Positions 1 through 11,382 are shown, counted from the stretch's first letter. The stretch: DNA of 64,000 nt from JACRCG01 sp964524835 (GCA_964524835.1 CAZGEG010000004.1:62001-126000); one strand, 5' to 3'. Numbers and translations: made by a program. The notes: a model not told the origin generated them from the letters alone.

Positions 1-597
1 TCGAAGCGGTTCCGATCCGGAATAGGGATTTATCCGCTCCAGCTCACCGTCCAGGCCCCGTTCGTGGCGCAGCCCGGCTCCGGTATTTGGGGATTCATCA
101 AAGCTGCCGCTTGAATCTGCAGCGAGCGGATGGGGAAATACCGTAACCGCAGCGTTAATTTCAAAACTCCAGAAGCGGGTAAAAAAACCGACCGGATACG
201 GCGAACTGATCGTTATCCTGCCGAGCGTCGCCTGTCCCCGCCGGTTGAAGGTAAACAGTACCGTGTCCTGATGAGTTGAACCCGGGAGAACGACAGGGAA
301 CACGAGAGTCTGACCGCTGCTGCACTCAAGACGGATCAGAAATGAAGGGAGGCGGCGTTTGTGGTTTTTTACCGCTAGGCGGAAAGGAGCCGGAATCCCG
401 GCATAGATTTCTTCCGGAGGGTGGAGATCGGGGATCAGCTTTTTGATATTATACATACCGGCCAGACCGGTTACCGACATGAATGCCAGTAAACCGGCAA
501 CAACAAGAAACAGCAGGTTGTTGCCGGTATTGACCGCAGCAAAACCGAGCAGGAGCGTGATCAGGATATAAAGCACCCCGGACGTGCTGATTTTCAG
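1..597 (-). CDS. DUF58 family protein (N-terminal part; cut by window edge)
   Basis: The reverse strand stays open from about 597 to the window edge. It encodes two hydrophobic N-terminal segments around a NTGNNLLFLVVAGL motif, then a beta-rich soluble region ending in the window at SGSEPLR. This pattern is typical of DUF58 proteins, which are usually paired with MoxR ATPases and thought to be metal-loading or envelope-complex partners. There is no ATG near the start. A CTG at 597 would give a (M)KIST start and overlaps the moxR stop as CTGA; a GTG at 576 is the alternative. The gene is translationally coupled to moxR. Only about 199 codons are visible. Confidence 0.75.
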   Translation of the reverse strand, partial: MKISTSGVLYILITLLLGFAAVNTGNNLLFLVVAGLLAFMSVTGLAGMYNIKKLIPDLHPPEEIYAGIPAPFRLAVKNHKRRLPSFLIRLECSSGQTLVFPVVLPGSTHQDTVLFTFNRRGQATLGRITISSPYPVGFFTRFWSFEINAAVTVFPHPLAADSSGSFDESPNTGAGLRHERGLDGELERINPYSGSEPLR

Positions 598-1535
598 TCC
601 AAAGGCAACGCTATGCCGGCGATGATCGTCCGTAACACCCCTCCCCTGTCAGCAGTAGTCATGTCGCTCCGCATGGTCAGGCGATGGGAGCAGACCGCCA
701 CGGCAATACTTTTGACGTCATCCGGGGCAACATAATCGCGCCCTGCCAGGAAAGCGGCCGCTTTGGACGCCTGGACCAGGTTGATTGCAGCCCGGGTTGA
801 AAGCCCGGTCTGGATCAAATCGTGAGAACGGGTGGCCAATACGATGTTATGGATATAGGAAAGCACCTTGTCCGAAAGGTAGACCTCCTGTACATCACTC
901 TTGGCAGCCTTGATTTCTGCGGACGTTACCAACGGCACCATGCTGCCGACCCGTTCGCGGATGCCGCCGCCGGCAATGATTCCCCGTTCCAGCCTCTCCG
1001 ACGGATAGCCGATTCCGGTGCAGATCAGGAAGCGGTCAAGCTGCGATTCAGGCAGCAGGAAGGTGCCGCTCTGGTCGGAGGGATTCTGCGTGGCAAAGAC
1101 CATGAACGGGTCCGGCAGCGGGTGCGTCACGCCCTCGATCGTCACGCGCCGCTCCTCCATCGCCTCCAGCATGGCGCTCTGCGTGCGGGGCATGGCCCGG
1201 TTGATCTCGTCCAGCAATACAATATTATTGAAGATCGGCCCGGGCTGAAAACTGAAATGCCCCTCTTCGCGGTTAAAGATCGACAGTCCGGTGATATCGG
1301 AAGGGAGCAGATCACTGGTACACTGGACTCTGCCGAAGGTGAGCCCGGTAACACCCGCAAGTGCAAGAGCTACAGTCGTCTTGCCGAGGCCGGGCAGATC
1401 CTCCACAAGAATGTGGCCGCCCACCAGAAGAGCGATAGTTGACAGTCGAAGAACCTCATCCTTCCCCTGCAGATAGTCACGGGAGAGCGATTCAAAGACA
1501 TGCGTAAACACATGAGACCGGGAAGATAACTGCAC
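594..1535 (-). CDS. MoxR-family AAA+ ATPase
   Basis: The product is a 313-residue AAA+ ATPase with Walker A PGLGKTT near residues 48-54, Walker B LLDEINRA near 107-114, a conserved AMEERRVTIEG segment and the FATQNP sensor-1 motif. MoxR proteins act as chaperones that assemble or metallate partner proteins, and they are commonly encoded with a DUF58 and a von Willebrand protein. Here the next gene in the same direction is DUF58 and overlaps the stop codon, which supports an operon. The length is usual for the family. The substrate cannot be told from the sequence. Confidence 0.92.
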   Translation of the reverse strand: MQLSSRSHVFTHVFESLSRDYLQGKDEVLRLSTIALLVGGHILVEDLPGLGKTTVALALAGVTGLTFGRVQCTSDLLPSDITGLSIFNREEGHFSFQPGPIFNNIVLLDEINRAMPRTQSAMLEAMEERRVTIEGVTHPLPDPFMVFATQNPSDQSGTFLLPESQLDRFLICTGIGYPSERLERGIIAGGGIRERVGSMVPLVTSAEIKAAKSDVQEVYLSDKVLSYIHNIVLATRSHDLIQTGLSTRAAINLVQASKAAAFLAGRDYVAPDDVKSIAVAVCSHRLTMRSDMTTADRGGVLRTIIAGIALPLD

Positions 1536-1622
1536 AAAACACCTCGTAGAGAAAACTTGTAATCGTCATATTACCAAAGTTATACTGTGCACGCGAGGAC
1601 ATTGTCAGCGGGGGTTTTCGGC

Positions 1623-1904
1623 ATGATATTCAAAAAACACATTTTGAGTAAGATACTTTCAAACGGCCTGAAAGCGGACTTCTCTCTGGTTAAGGAGGAG
1701 AATTCTTTTCAAGCCGCATTATATGTGGATGGCCGCCGGATTCCCGGACCGTTTCTTCCCATGCCCCTTGATCCTGCCAAGGGAGACCTAACCCATTGGA
1801 TGGGTAACCGGCCCAGCGTTGGCTTGACAACAGAAGAAGCGGATAAGATCATCAGGGAAGTGAACCTGGAAAACAGTGTGCTCGAACACCGCAGGCAACT
1901 GTGA
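1623..1904 (+). CDS. small conserved hypothetical protein
   Basis: This is an open frame of about 93 codons from ATG 1623; a GTG at 1587 would add 12 residues. It starts MIFKKHILSKILSNGLKADFS and contains a GPFLPMP stretch and a C-terminal EEADKIIREVNLE helix. I do not recognise the family. It has no signal peptide or membrane segment. It ends just before a strong bidirectional terminator and faces the DUF1858 gene. The coding call rests on the long, sensibly composed frame and flanking signals; the Shine-Dalgarno is weak. Confidence 0.6.
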   Translation: MIFKKHILSKILSNGLKADFSLVKEENSFQAALYVDGRRIPGPFLPMPLDPAKGDLTHWMGNRPSVGLTTEEADKIIREVNLENSVLEHRRQL

Positions 1905-1923
1905 ACCGGTAAATGCCTGACCC

Positions 1924-1974
1924 AAAAAAAGTTCGACCCCCGGAAAGCGATCCACGGGGGCCGAACTTTTTTTT
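1924..1974. terminator. bidirectional intrinsic terminator
   Basis: A GC-rich stem, GTTCG-A-CCCCCG against CGGGGG-C-CGAAC with one mismatch, is flanked by seven A on the left and eight T on the right. It can therefore end transcription from both the + gene at 1623-1904 and the - gene at 1989-2186. Confidence 0.9.
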
Positions 1975-1988
1975 GTATGTTCCGCTGT

Positions 1989-2186
1989 TCAGCCGATTGC
2001 CGCGTTCAAGTCGCTCAGCAGTGTTTCAATATCCAGGCCGTGTGCCCGTGCACCCTGCTCAAGGCTTTCGTTTTGGGCTCCCATGCACCCGACACAGCCG
2101 AGGTTATGCTTCTGCAAAACCTTTACCGACTCGGGATGTGTGCGCATCAGCTCAAAAAATGTCATGTCTTTCGTTATTTCTGCCAT
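1989..2186 (-). CDS. DUF1858 domain protein (redox-disulfide small protein)
   Basis: This 65-residue protein starts MAEITKDMTFFELMRTHPE and carries the CVGCMGA Cys-x-x-Cys motif near residues 31-34, the signature of the DUF1858 family sometimes annotated as hybrid-cluster-associated redox disulfide proteins. A clear AAGGAG ribosome site precedes the ATG. It begins 35 bp after greA on the same strand, so it may be the last gene of the greA transcript. The function is not established for this family; a thiol redox role is suggested by the Cys pair. Confidence 0.85.
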   Translation of the reverse strand: MAEITKDMTFFELMRTHPESVKVLQKHNLGCVGCMGAQNESLEQGARAHGLDIETLLSDLNAAIG

Positions 2187-2221
2187 TGGAAACTCCTTTT
2201 AATTCAAACGTAATTAAAATC

Positions 2222-2698
2222 CTATTCGTATTTTATGTCGATTATCTCATATTCCTTGGTACCTGACGGGACAATCACCCTGACCGAATCGTCCAGCTTG
2301 TGGCCGATCAGCGCTTTTCCGACCGGCGACGTACACGATATCTTGCCCAGCTTTATATCGGCTTCATCCTCGCCGACGATCTTGTAGGTCACCTCTTCTT
2401 CAGATGCCGTGTCGTAAACGGTCACCGTGCAGCCGAACACGACTTTATCCGGGTTCAAGCCGGAGAGATCGATTACATGCGCACGGGCCAGCTTGCCGTT
2501 TATCTCCTGAATGCGTCCTTCAATAAAACCCTGGCGATTTTTGGCGGCATCATATTCGGCATTTTCCGACAGATCGCCATGGTCACGGGCTTCGGAAATA
2601 TCCTGAATAACCTTGGGACGCTCCTCACGAACAAGCCGTTTCAATTCTTCCTGCAGCGCTTCAAAGCTCTCTTTAGTTAACGGTATCGAATGGGACAT
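2222..2698 (-). CDS. greA: transcription elongation factor GreA
   Basis: GreA enters the RNA polymerase secondary channel and stimulates cleavage of backtracked transcripts. The 158-residue protein from the ATG at 2698 (MSHSIPLTKESFEALQ) has the N-terminal coiled coil with the acidic tip (DLSENAEYDAAKNRQ) and the C-terminal FKBP-like domain (SPVGKALIGHKLDDSV). A longer frame to 2797 exists, but the AGGAG site and family length favour 2698. It lies 102 bp downstream of carB on the same strand, as often seen in Geobacter relatives. Confidence 0.97.
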   Translation of the reverse strand: MSHSIPLTKESFEALQEELKRLVREERPKVIQDISEARDHGDLSENAEYDAAKNRQGFIEGRIQEINGKLARAHVIDLSGLNPDKVVFGCTVTVYDTASEEEVTYKIVGEDEADIKLGKISCTSPVGKALIGHKLDDSVRVIVPSGTKEYEIIDIKYE

Positions 2699-2800
2699 CG
2701 AGTAGTCTGCTCCTGTAAAAAATAATTCAACCTGCCCTGATAAACAGGATACGTGCATTAACGAAGCTGTTATCTGCATTGATTGTGCAGAAAACAATAT

Positions 2801-6040
<3,240 letters not shown>

Positions 6041-6100
6041 TTATGCAGTACTCCTTCATGTGATTATCGAAATATCAACTTGCAATCAGGGCGATGGTTA

Positions 6101-7027
6101 TCATACCGCCCCGCGTTCTTCGTCGAGATCCTGAACCCAGCCGTTTTCAAGTCCCGCTTCATACAGCACTTCAACGGCCGCATCGTACTCTTCGTGATTC
6201 ACCGGGCGCCCCATCCCCGCCATTCCTGTCGCCCTGTGCGCCGGGAAATACTGGCTCATCAGGGCAACATGGGTTCCCTCCCCAAGGTTTTCAGCGACCC
6301 AGGGGAGAGTTTCCAGAGATCCCGCCCGCCCTTCCGGAAGCACGAGGTGCCGGATGATCAAACCACCGGTCGCGATCCCTTCCTCGTTCACGGTAAGATG
6401 CCCAACCTGCCTGAGCATCTCTGTAACCGCCGCCCGGTTGATCGAGCAATATCCGGGCGCGGAGGATATTTCGACCGCCGCTGTTTCAGCGCTGTATTTC
6501 ATATCTGGCAGGTAGATAGAGACGATTCCGTCCAGCAACTGCAGGGCATCAATTTTTTCATACCCGCTGCTGTTCCAGACGATCGGCAGACGGAAACCGT
6601 GCGGTATCGCCAGATAGAGCGCCGCCAGGATCTGAGGCAGATAATGGGTCGGCGTGACGAAGTTGATGTTGTGTACCCGCTGCTTTTGCAGCCTAAGCAT
6701 CCGCGCCGAAAGCTCCGCCGTGGTGATCACTTCGCCGTTGCCGAACTGGCTGATCGGGAAGTTCTGGCAGAAGGCACACGAGAGTGAGCAGCCCGACAGG
6801 AAGATAGTACCGGACCCTTTCGTCCCCGATATCGGCGGTTCCTCTCCCCGGTGAAGGTTGGCCGAGGCGATCTTCGGTTTCAGACCTGCGCCGCAGAGGC
6901 CCGGCTCACCCTTGATGCGGTTGACGCCGCAGTCGTGGGGACAGAGGTCACAGGCAGACAGGCGCCGGTATGCCTCGCGAACACGCTGCAGCAGTTCACC
7001 TGATTGATAAAGAGCAATATAGTTCAA
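6101..7027 (-). CDS. radical SAM protein, PflA-like (COG1313 type)
   Basis: The product has 308 residues. The CSLSCAFC motif (CX3CX2C) binds the radical SAM [4Fe-4S] cluster. An N-terminal CDLCPHDCGVNR cysteine set precedes it, as in the family annotated as putative pyruvate formate-lyase activating enzyme. The real substrate is unknown; no glycyl-radical enzyme is encoded nearby. The gene sits between carA and carB in the pyrimidine operon and is preceded by the palindromic element at 7161-7274. Its ribosome site is weak. Coupling to pyrimidine synthesis is only inferred from position. Confidence 0.88.
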   Translation of the reverse strand: MNYIALYQSGELLQRVREAYRRLSACDLCPHDCGVNRIKGEPGLCGAGLKPKIASANLHRGEEPPISGTKGSGTIFLSGCSLSCAFCQNFPISQFGNGEVITTAELSARMLRLQKQRVHNINFVTPTHYLPQILAALYLAIPHGFRLPIVWNSSGYEKIDALQLLDGIVSIYLPDMKYSAETAAVEISSAPGYCSINRAAVTEMLRQVGHLTVNEEGIATGGLIIRHLVLPEGRAGSLETLPWVAENLGEGTHVALMSQYFPAHRATGMAGMGRPVNHEEYDAAVEVLYEAGLENGWVQDLDEERGAV

Positions 7028-7160
7028 AATAAGTTTCTCAAGAAATATATAAGTCGTGGAATAAACAGCGACATTGAAACCATAATCAAAGACACTATTA
7101 TCGAAAGAAACAACATGAGCTTTGCTTCTTTTTTAAAGTTCATTCCACACATCCATACCG

Positions 7161-7274
7161 GTTGCCGATTTTGCGTCAGATCAAGGCTGTCGAGGGAGAG
7201 CGCGGAGACGTAGCAGCGCTACGTCGCACAAGGTCTGCCGAAGACTTACGCAGAGCTGGCGTAAAAGCGGCGAC
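7161..7274 (-). repeat. nested palindromic intergenic element, copy A
   Basis: This is a 114-bp imperfect palindrome between carA and the radical SAM gene. The outer arms 7161-7181 and 7254-7274 pair with several mismatches and wobbles. Inside are a core shared with copy B (20403-20523) and the central hairpin GACGTAGC-AGC-GCTACGTC. The shared core segments read AAGGCTGTCGAG, CGTAGCAGCGCTACG, CGCACAA and GAAGACTTAC on the + strand. Arms differ between the copies but remain complementary within each copy. It abuts the carA stop codon. The strand given is that of the transcript it would lie in. Confidence 0.8.
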
Positions 7275-7276
7275 CG

Positions 7277-8398
7277 TCAGCGGTTCTTTTCCATCATCTC
7301 CACGAACCGCCCGAACAAATACTGCGAATCATGCGGCCCCGGTGAAGCCTCCGGATGGTGCTGCACCGAGAAGATCGGCAACCTGCAGTGGCTGATCCCT
7401 TCGACGGTCCGGTCATTAAGATTCTCATGCCCCAGGCAGGCAACATCCCCCAGCGAATCGAGATCGACGGCAAAGCCGTGATTCTGGGAGGTGATCTCGA
7501 CCTTGCGGGTGGACATATCCATGACCGGCAGGTTGGAACCATGGTTGCCGAACGGGAGCTTTGATGTTTTGCCCCCCAGGGCCAGCCCCAGCAGCTGGTG
7601 CCCGAGACAGATGCCGAAGATCGGCTTTCTGCCGACAAACTTCCTGATTTCTTCCTGCACCTGCAGCAGCGGCTCCGGGTCGCCCGGGCCATTGGAGAGG
7701 AAGATACCGTCCGGGTTCATGGCCAGCGCCTCCTCGGCAGGGAAGGAAGCGGGCACGACGGTCACGTCGCAGCCGCAATCCACCAGGCAGCGCAGGATGT
7801 TGTACTTGATGCCGAAGTCGTAGGCCACGACCTTGTACTTCAGTGTCGATGGGTCAACCTGCGGGTAGCCTTCCGCCAGATCCCACACTCCCTCGCTCCA
7901 GTGGTACGGTTTGTCGCAGGAAACACCTGAAGCCAGGTCCAGGCCGGCCATGCTCGGAACGGCACGGGCCTTGGCGACCAGGCTTGCATGATCCCGATCT
8001 ACGGTGGAGATGATGCCGTTCTGCGCCCCCTTGTCGCGCAGGTGGCGCGTCAGGGCGCGGGTGTCGATCCCCTGGATGCCGACCACGCCGTTCTCCATAA
8101 GATAGGAGGCAAGGCTCATGGTGGCGCGCCAGTTCGAGTAGCAGTCGAGATACTCCTTGACGATGAAGCCGGACAGGAACAGGCCGCGGCTCTCAATGTC
8201 TTCGGGGTTGATGCCGGTGTTGCCGATCTGCGGGTAGGTCATCGTGACCATCTGACCCCGGTAGGACGGGTCGGTCAGTACCTCCTGATAGCCGGACATG
8301 GCGGTGTTGAAGACGACTTCACCGCTTGCCTCTCCCGGTGCCCCGAATGACTTCCCTTCAAAAATACGCCCGTCAGCGAGCGCAAGTATTGCTTTCAT
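7277..8398 (-). CDS. carA: carbamoyl-phosphate synthase small subunit
   Basis: This 373-residue glutaminase subunit of carbamoyl-phosphate synthase hydrolyses glutamine and channels ammonia to CarB. The N-terminal CPSase small-chain domain starts MKAILALADGRIFEGKSFG. The C-terminal class I amidotransferase domain has the nucleophile motif GICLGHQ with Cys264, and the HHPEA motif near the end. It lies 25 bp after pyrC, with a GGGAGA ribosome site. Expression should follow the PyrR attenuator upstream of pyrR if the genes form one transcript. Confidence 0.98.
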   Translation of the reverse strand: MKAILALADGRIFEGKSFGAPGEASGEVVFNTAMSGYQEVLTDPSYRGQMVTMTYPQIGNTGINPEDIESRGLFLSGFIVKEYLDCYSNWRATMSLASYLMENGVVGIQGIDTRALTRHLRDKGAQNGIISTVDRDHASLVAKARAVPSMAGLDLASGVSCDKPYHWSEGVWDLAEGYPQVDPSTLKYKVVAYDFGIKYNILRCLVDCGCDVTVVPASFPAEEALAMNPDGIFLSNGPGDPEPLLQVQEEIRKFVGRKPIFGICLGHQLLGLALGGKTSKLPFGNHGSNLPVMDMSTRKVEITSQNHGFAVDLDSLGDVACLGHENLNDRTVEGISHCRLPIFSVQHHPEASPGPHDSQYLFGRFVEMMEKNR

Positions 8399-8423
8399 AG
8401 ACTGCTTCTCCCGGATTTAAGTT

Positions 8424-9698
8424 TTAACGTTTGTACACCAGTTTTCCGCCGACTATGGTCGCGGCGGCGCCCCCGGTCATCTTCTGGCCGAGCCAGGGGG
8501 AATTTTTGGATTTGCTGGCCAGTTTGTCAGCATCTACAATCCACTCGACGGTCGGATCGATCAGGGTGATGTCAGCGACAGCCCCGGCTTTTAGGGTACC
8601 GCGATTCAAACTGAGAATTTTCGACGGGTTGCATGACATTGCTTCAATAAGTTGGTTAAGCGTCAACACGCCATCCTGCACCAGCTGCAAAGAAAGCGGC
8701 AGGGACGTTTCCAGCCCAATTATGCCGTTCATCGCCACATTGAATTCCACATCTTTTTCATCCTGATGGTGCGGGGCGTGATCAGTGGCGATGGCATCGA
8801 TGGTGCCGTCCTTGAGCCCCCCCTTGATGGCGGCAACATCCCCGGCCTCCCGGAGCGGAGGGTTCATCTTGGCGTTGGTGTTGTAGCCGCGCACCGCGTC
8901 GTCGGTCAGGGAGAAATAGTGCGGTGCCGTTTCACAGGTCACCTTGACGCCGCGTGCTTTTGCCTCGCGGATGATCCGCACCGATCCTTCCGTGGAAACA
9001 TGGGCGATATGGATCGGCGTACCGGTATACTCGGCCAGCAGCATCTCTCTGGCCGTGGCAATATCTTCGGCAATGCGCGGTATCCCTTTCAGCCCCAGTT
9101 CGGTGGAGGTAAAACCTTCATTCATGGTCCCTTCACCCACCAGTTCAAGCTCCTCGGCGTGCGATATGACCATGATGCCGATCCCGGCGGCATACTGCAG
9201 CGAGCGCATCATCAATTCGCTGTTACCCACCGGTTTGCCGTCATCGGAAACGGCAACGCAGCCCGATTCCTTCAGCTCGCCCATCTCCGCCATACGCTCT
9301 CCGGAAAGCCCGTAGGTAATGGAGCCAATCGGAAACACGTTGCAGAAGCCTTCCGCTTTGGCCTTGTTGATGATGTAGCTGGCAACGGTTTTGTTGTCGA
9401 TGACCGGTTTGGTGTTCGGCATGCAGCAGACCGAGGTAAAGCCGCCCGCAGCAGCGGCCTTCGTCCCGGATACAATGTCCTCCTTGTATTCCAGCCCCGG
9501 ATCGCGCAGATGGACATGCATGTCGATCAACCCCGGCACCACATACGTGCCGGCAGCGTCTATGGTCTCGGCGCCGGCCGGTGCTGCCAGACCCTTGCCG
9601 ATTTCCCTGATCAGGCCGTTCTCCACCAGGACATCCAGCGTATCGTCAAGCTTCTGGGAGGGGTCGATCACCCGGCCGTTTTTTATCAGCAGATTCAT
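8424..9698 (-). CDS. pyrC: dihydroorotase
   Basis: Dihydroorotase closes carbamoyl aspartate to dihydroorotate, the third step of pyrimidine synthesis. The 424-residue protein from ATG 9698 (MNLLIKNGRVIDPSQ) has the zinc-binding DMHVHLRDPG motif and later IHIAHVST and ATDHAPHH metal/active-site motifs of the class I amidohydrolase type. The GAGGTGACTAT site supports this start over the longer frame to 9752. It lies between pyrB and carA, all transcribed leftward. Confidence 0.97.
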   Translation of the reverse strand: MNLLIKNGRVIDPSQKLDDTLDVLVENGLIREIGKGLAAPAGAETIDAAGTYVVPGLIDMHVHLRDPGLEYKEDIVSGTKAAAAGGFTSVCCMPNTKPVIDNKTVASYIINKAKAEGFCNVFPIGSITYGLSGERMAEMGELKESGCVAVSDDGKPVGNSELMMRSLQYAAGIGIMVISHAEELELVGEGTMNEGFTSTELGLKGIPRIAEDIATAREMLLAEYTGTPIHIAHVSTEGSVRIIREAKARGVKVTCETAPHYFSLTDDAVRGYNTNAKMNPPLREAGDVAAIKGGLKDGTIDAIATDHAPHHQDEKDVEFNVAMNGIIGLETSLPLSLQLVQDGVLTLNQLIEAMSCNPSKILSLNRGTLKAGAVADITLIDPTVEWIVDADKLASKSKNSPWLGQKMTGGAAATIVGGKLVYKR

Positions 9699-9726
9699 AT
9701 AGTCACCTCGTAAATGAAGTTTGTTT

Positions 9727-10659
9727 TTATTCCAGCTCTCCGCCACATACATGGTAAAGCATCGCCATCCTCACCGCGACGCCGTTCTCCACCTGCTTCA
9801 GTATCCAGGACTGGTCGCCGTCGACAGTGCTGGAGGACATTTCCACCCCGCGGTTGATCGGGCCGGGATGCATGACCATGGCATTCGGCTTGGCCAGCTT
9901 GAGGTTGGCCGGGTTCAGGCCGAAATAGCGGGAATATTCGCGGGCATTCGGCATGAGAGTCTTGCCCTGACGCTCCTGCTGGATGCGGAGCATCATGACC
10001 ACATCGGCATCAGCAAGCGCCTCGTTCATCGTGGCACAGACGGTAACATCACCCAGTTTTTCAACCCCCGGCGGCATCATGGTCGGAGGGCCGGCCAGAT
10101 ACACCTTTGATCCGAGCTTGGTCAGTCCCTGAATATTGGACCGGGCGACGCGGCTGTGGGTTATGTCGCCAACAATCGCCACTTTCAAGCCATCCAGCCT
10201 CCCGTAACGGTCCTTCATGGTCAGCATGTCCAGCAGCCCCTGCGACGGATGTTCATGGGCGCCGTCTCCGGCGTTGATGATCGAACAGTTGATCTTGTTC
10301 GCCAGAAAATAGTGCGAACCGGAGACGGCATGCCGCATGACGATGATGTCAGGCTTCATCGCCAGCAGGTTCAAGGCCGTATCGGCCAGTGTTTCACCCT
10401 TGGTGGCCGAACTGTTGGAGGGGGCGATGTTGACGGTATCGGCCGAAAGCCTCTTGCCGGCAATTTCGAAGGAGGTGCGGGTGCGGGTCGATGATTCGTA
10501 GAACAGGTTGATAATCGTCTTGCCGCGCAGCGTCGGTACCTTCTTGATATCGCGGCTGTTGATCTCCCGCATGCTCTCCGCGGTTGAGATCAACAATTCG
10601 ATATCCGCTTTCGACAGGTCTCGCAGGGCAATAATGTGTTTGTGCTTGAACTCGGCCAT
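9727..10659 (-). CDS. pyrB: aspartate carbamoyltransferase catalytic subunit
   Basis: The 310-residue catalytic chain condenses carbamoyl phosphate with aspartate. Carbamoyl-phosphate binding is shown by SSTRTRTSFE, with HPSQGLLDM and a C-terminal MHPGPINRG motif also present. The ribosome site is a GGGGAGGGG stretch. No pyrI regulatory subunit gene is present, which fits control through PyrR instead. It is 16 bp downstream of pyrR. Confidence 0.98.
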   Translation of the reverse strand: MAEFKHKHIIALRDLSKADIELLISTAESMREINSRDIKKVPTLRGKTIINLFYESSTRTRTSFEIAGKRLSADTVNIAPSNSSATKGETLADTALNLLAMKPDIIVMRHAVSGSHYFLANKINCSIINAGDGAHEHPSQGLLDMLTMKDRYGRLDGLKVAIVGDITHSRVARSNIQGLTKLGSKVYLAGPPTMMPPGVEKLGDVTVCATMNEALADADVVMMLRIQQERQGKTLMPNAREYSRYFGLNPANLKLAKPNAMVMHPGPINRGVEMSSSTVDGDQSWILKQVENGVAVRMAMLYHVCGGELE

Positions 10660-10675
10660 GTCAGTTACCCCTCCC

Positions 10676-11212
10676 CTATTTTTCGAGTATCACTTCAATC
10701 GGCTGGTTAAATCCGTCAAAAACAACCTGCACATTCTCTTTCTGACTGGTCGGCACGTTACGCCCCACAAAATCGGCACGAATCGGCAGCTCCCGGTGGC
10801 CCCGGTCAATCAGCACCGCCAGCTGAATCGACTGGGGGCGGCCGAAATCCATCAGTGCATCCATGGCTGCCCTGATGGTGCGTCCGGTGTACAGCACGTC
10901 ATCGACGAGGATGACCTTCTTCGCTTCCAGGGAAAAGGGGATGTCGGTCCTACCGACCGGGAGATGCGGCAACTGGCCGGAACAATCATCACGATATAGC
11001 GTAATATCGACCGCTCCGACCGGAACGGCTCCCCCCTCGATGACGCCGATCTGCTGCGCAATTCCCTCTGCCAGAAATACGCCGCCGGACCTGATTCCGA
11101 TCAGAACGATATCGGCAACTCCTTTGTTGCGCTCCAGTATTTCGTGAGCGATGCGTGTCAGGGCTCGCTTTATTCCTGCGCCATCCATAAGTACGGTTTG
11201 TTCAGCGGCCAT
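10676..11212 (-). CDS. pyrR: bifunctional pyr operon regulator / uracil phosphoribosyltransferase PyrR
   Basis: PyrR binds pyr mRNA in the presence of UMP and promotes termination; it also has uracil phosphoribosyltransferase activity. The 178-residue protein (MAAEQTVLMDGAGIKRAL) contains the PRPP loop VILVDDVLYTGRTIRAA and an IGIRSGG motif. AGGAGG sits just upstream of ATG 11212, so the longer frame to 11263 is unlikely. It is the first gene of the operon and follows an attenuator-like leader. Confidence 0.97.
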   Translation of the reverse strand: MAAEQTVLMDGAGIKRALTRIAHEILERNKGVADIVLIGIRSGGVFLAEGIAQQIGVIEGGAVPVGAVDITLYRDDCSGQLPHLPVGRTDIPFSLEAKKVILVDDVLYTGRTIRAAMDALMDFGRPQSIQLAVLIDRGHRELPIRADFVGRNVPTSQKENVQVVFDGFNQPIEVILEK

Positions 11213-11231
11213 CGGACAACCTCCTTGGATA

Positions 11232-11269
11232 TAAAAAAAGAGCCTCCCCGCGCAATGCGGCAAGACCCT
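11232..11269 (-). terminator. attenuator terminator in the pyrR leader
   Basis: Read on the - strand, AGGGTCTTG-CCGC pairs with GCGG-GGAGGCTCT (13 bp with one G-G mismatch and some GU pairs) around an ATTGC loop, followed by seven T. It lies about 20 bp before the pyrR start codon, inside the leader rather than after a gene, which is the expected place for a transcription attenuator. Confidence 0.85.
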
Positions 11270-11301
11270 TCCGGTATGATATTAGTTTATCCATTGTGTC
11301 G

Positions 11302-11333
11302 CCTTTGCTAGTCTCTCGGACTAAATTAAAAGG
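11302..11333 (-). promoter_or_regulatory. candidate PyrR-binding loop (anti-antiterminator)
   Basis: The leader RNA can fold CCTTT/AAAGG as a lower stem and TAGTC/GACTA as an upper stem with an internal bulge and a CGAGA loop. The sequence TAGTCCGAGAGACTA resembles the conserved AGTCC...GAG...CT hairpin bound by PyrR, though one base shorter than the textbook consensus. Downstream GGCGA could pair with TTGCC of the terminator to form an antiterminator. The fold is seen by eye; the assignment is inferred from family knowledge and position. Confidence 0.7.
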
Positions 11334-11352
11334 TGGTATGTGTAGTGGCGGC

Positions 11353-11382
11353 ACTCTATCATTCTTAACTGAAACAGGTCAA
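11353..11382 (-). promoter_or_regulatory. candidate promoter of the pyr operon
   Basis: On the - strand, TTGACC (11377-11382) is followed after 18 bp by TAGAGT (11353-11358). Transcription would begin near 11346, just ahead of the PyrR loop and terminator, leaving a leader of about 130 nt. Confidence 0.5.

Noticed and set aside
822..1442. 206-codon open frame opposite moxR
   Set aside because: Composition and lack of domain signs fit a shadow of moxR on the other strand; no ribosome site.
1566..1581. ATTACCAAAG, a half-match to the lactate operator between moxR and the small gene
   Set aside because: Only one half-site is present, with no related promoter geometry and no lactate gene nearby.
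8652..9713. 353-codon open frame opposite pyrC
   Set aside because: His/Gly/Asp-rich translation typical of the antisense frame of a GC-rich gene; pyrC is clear on the other strand.
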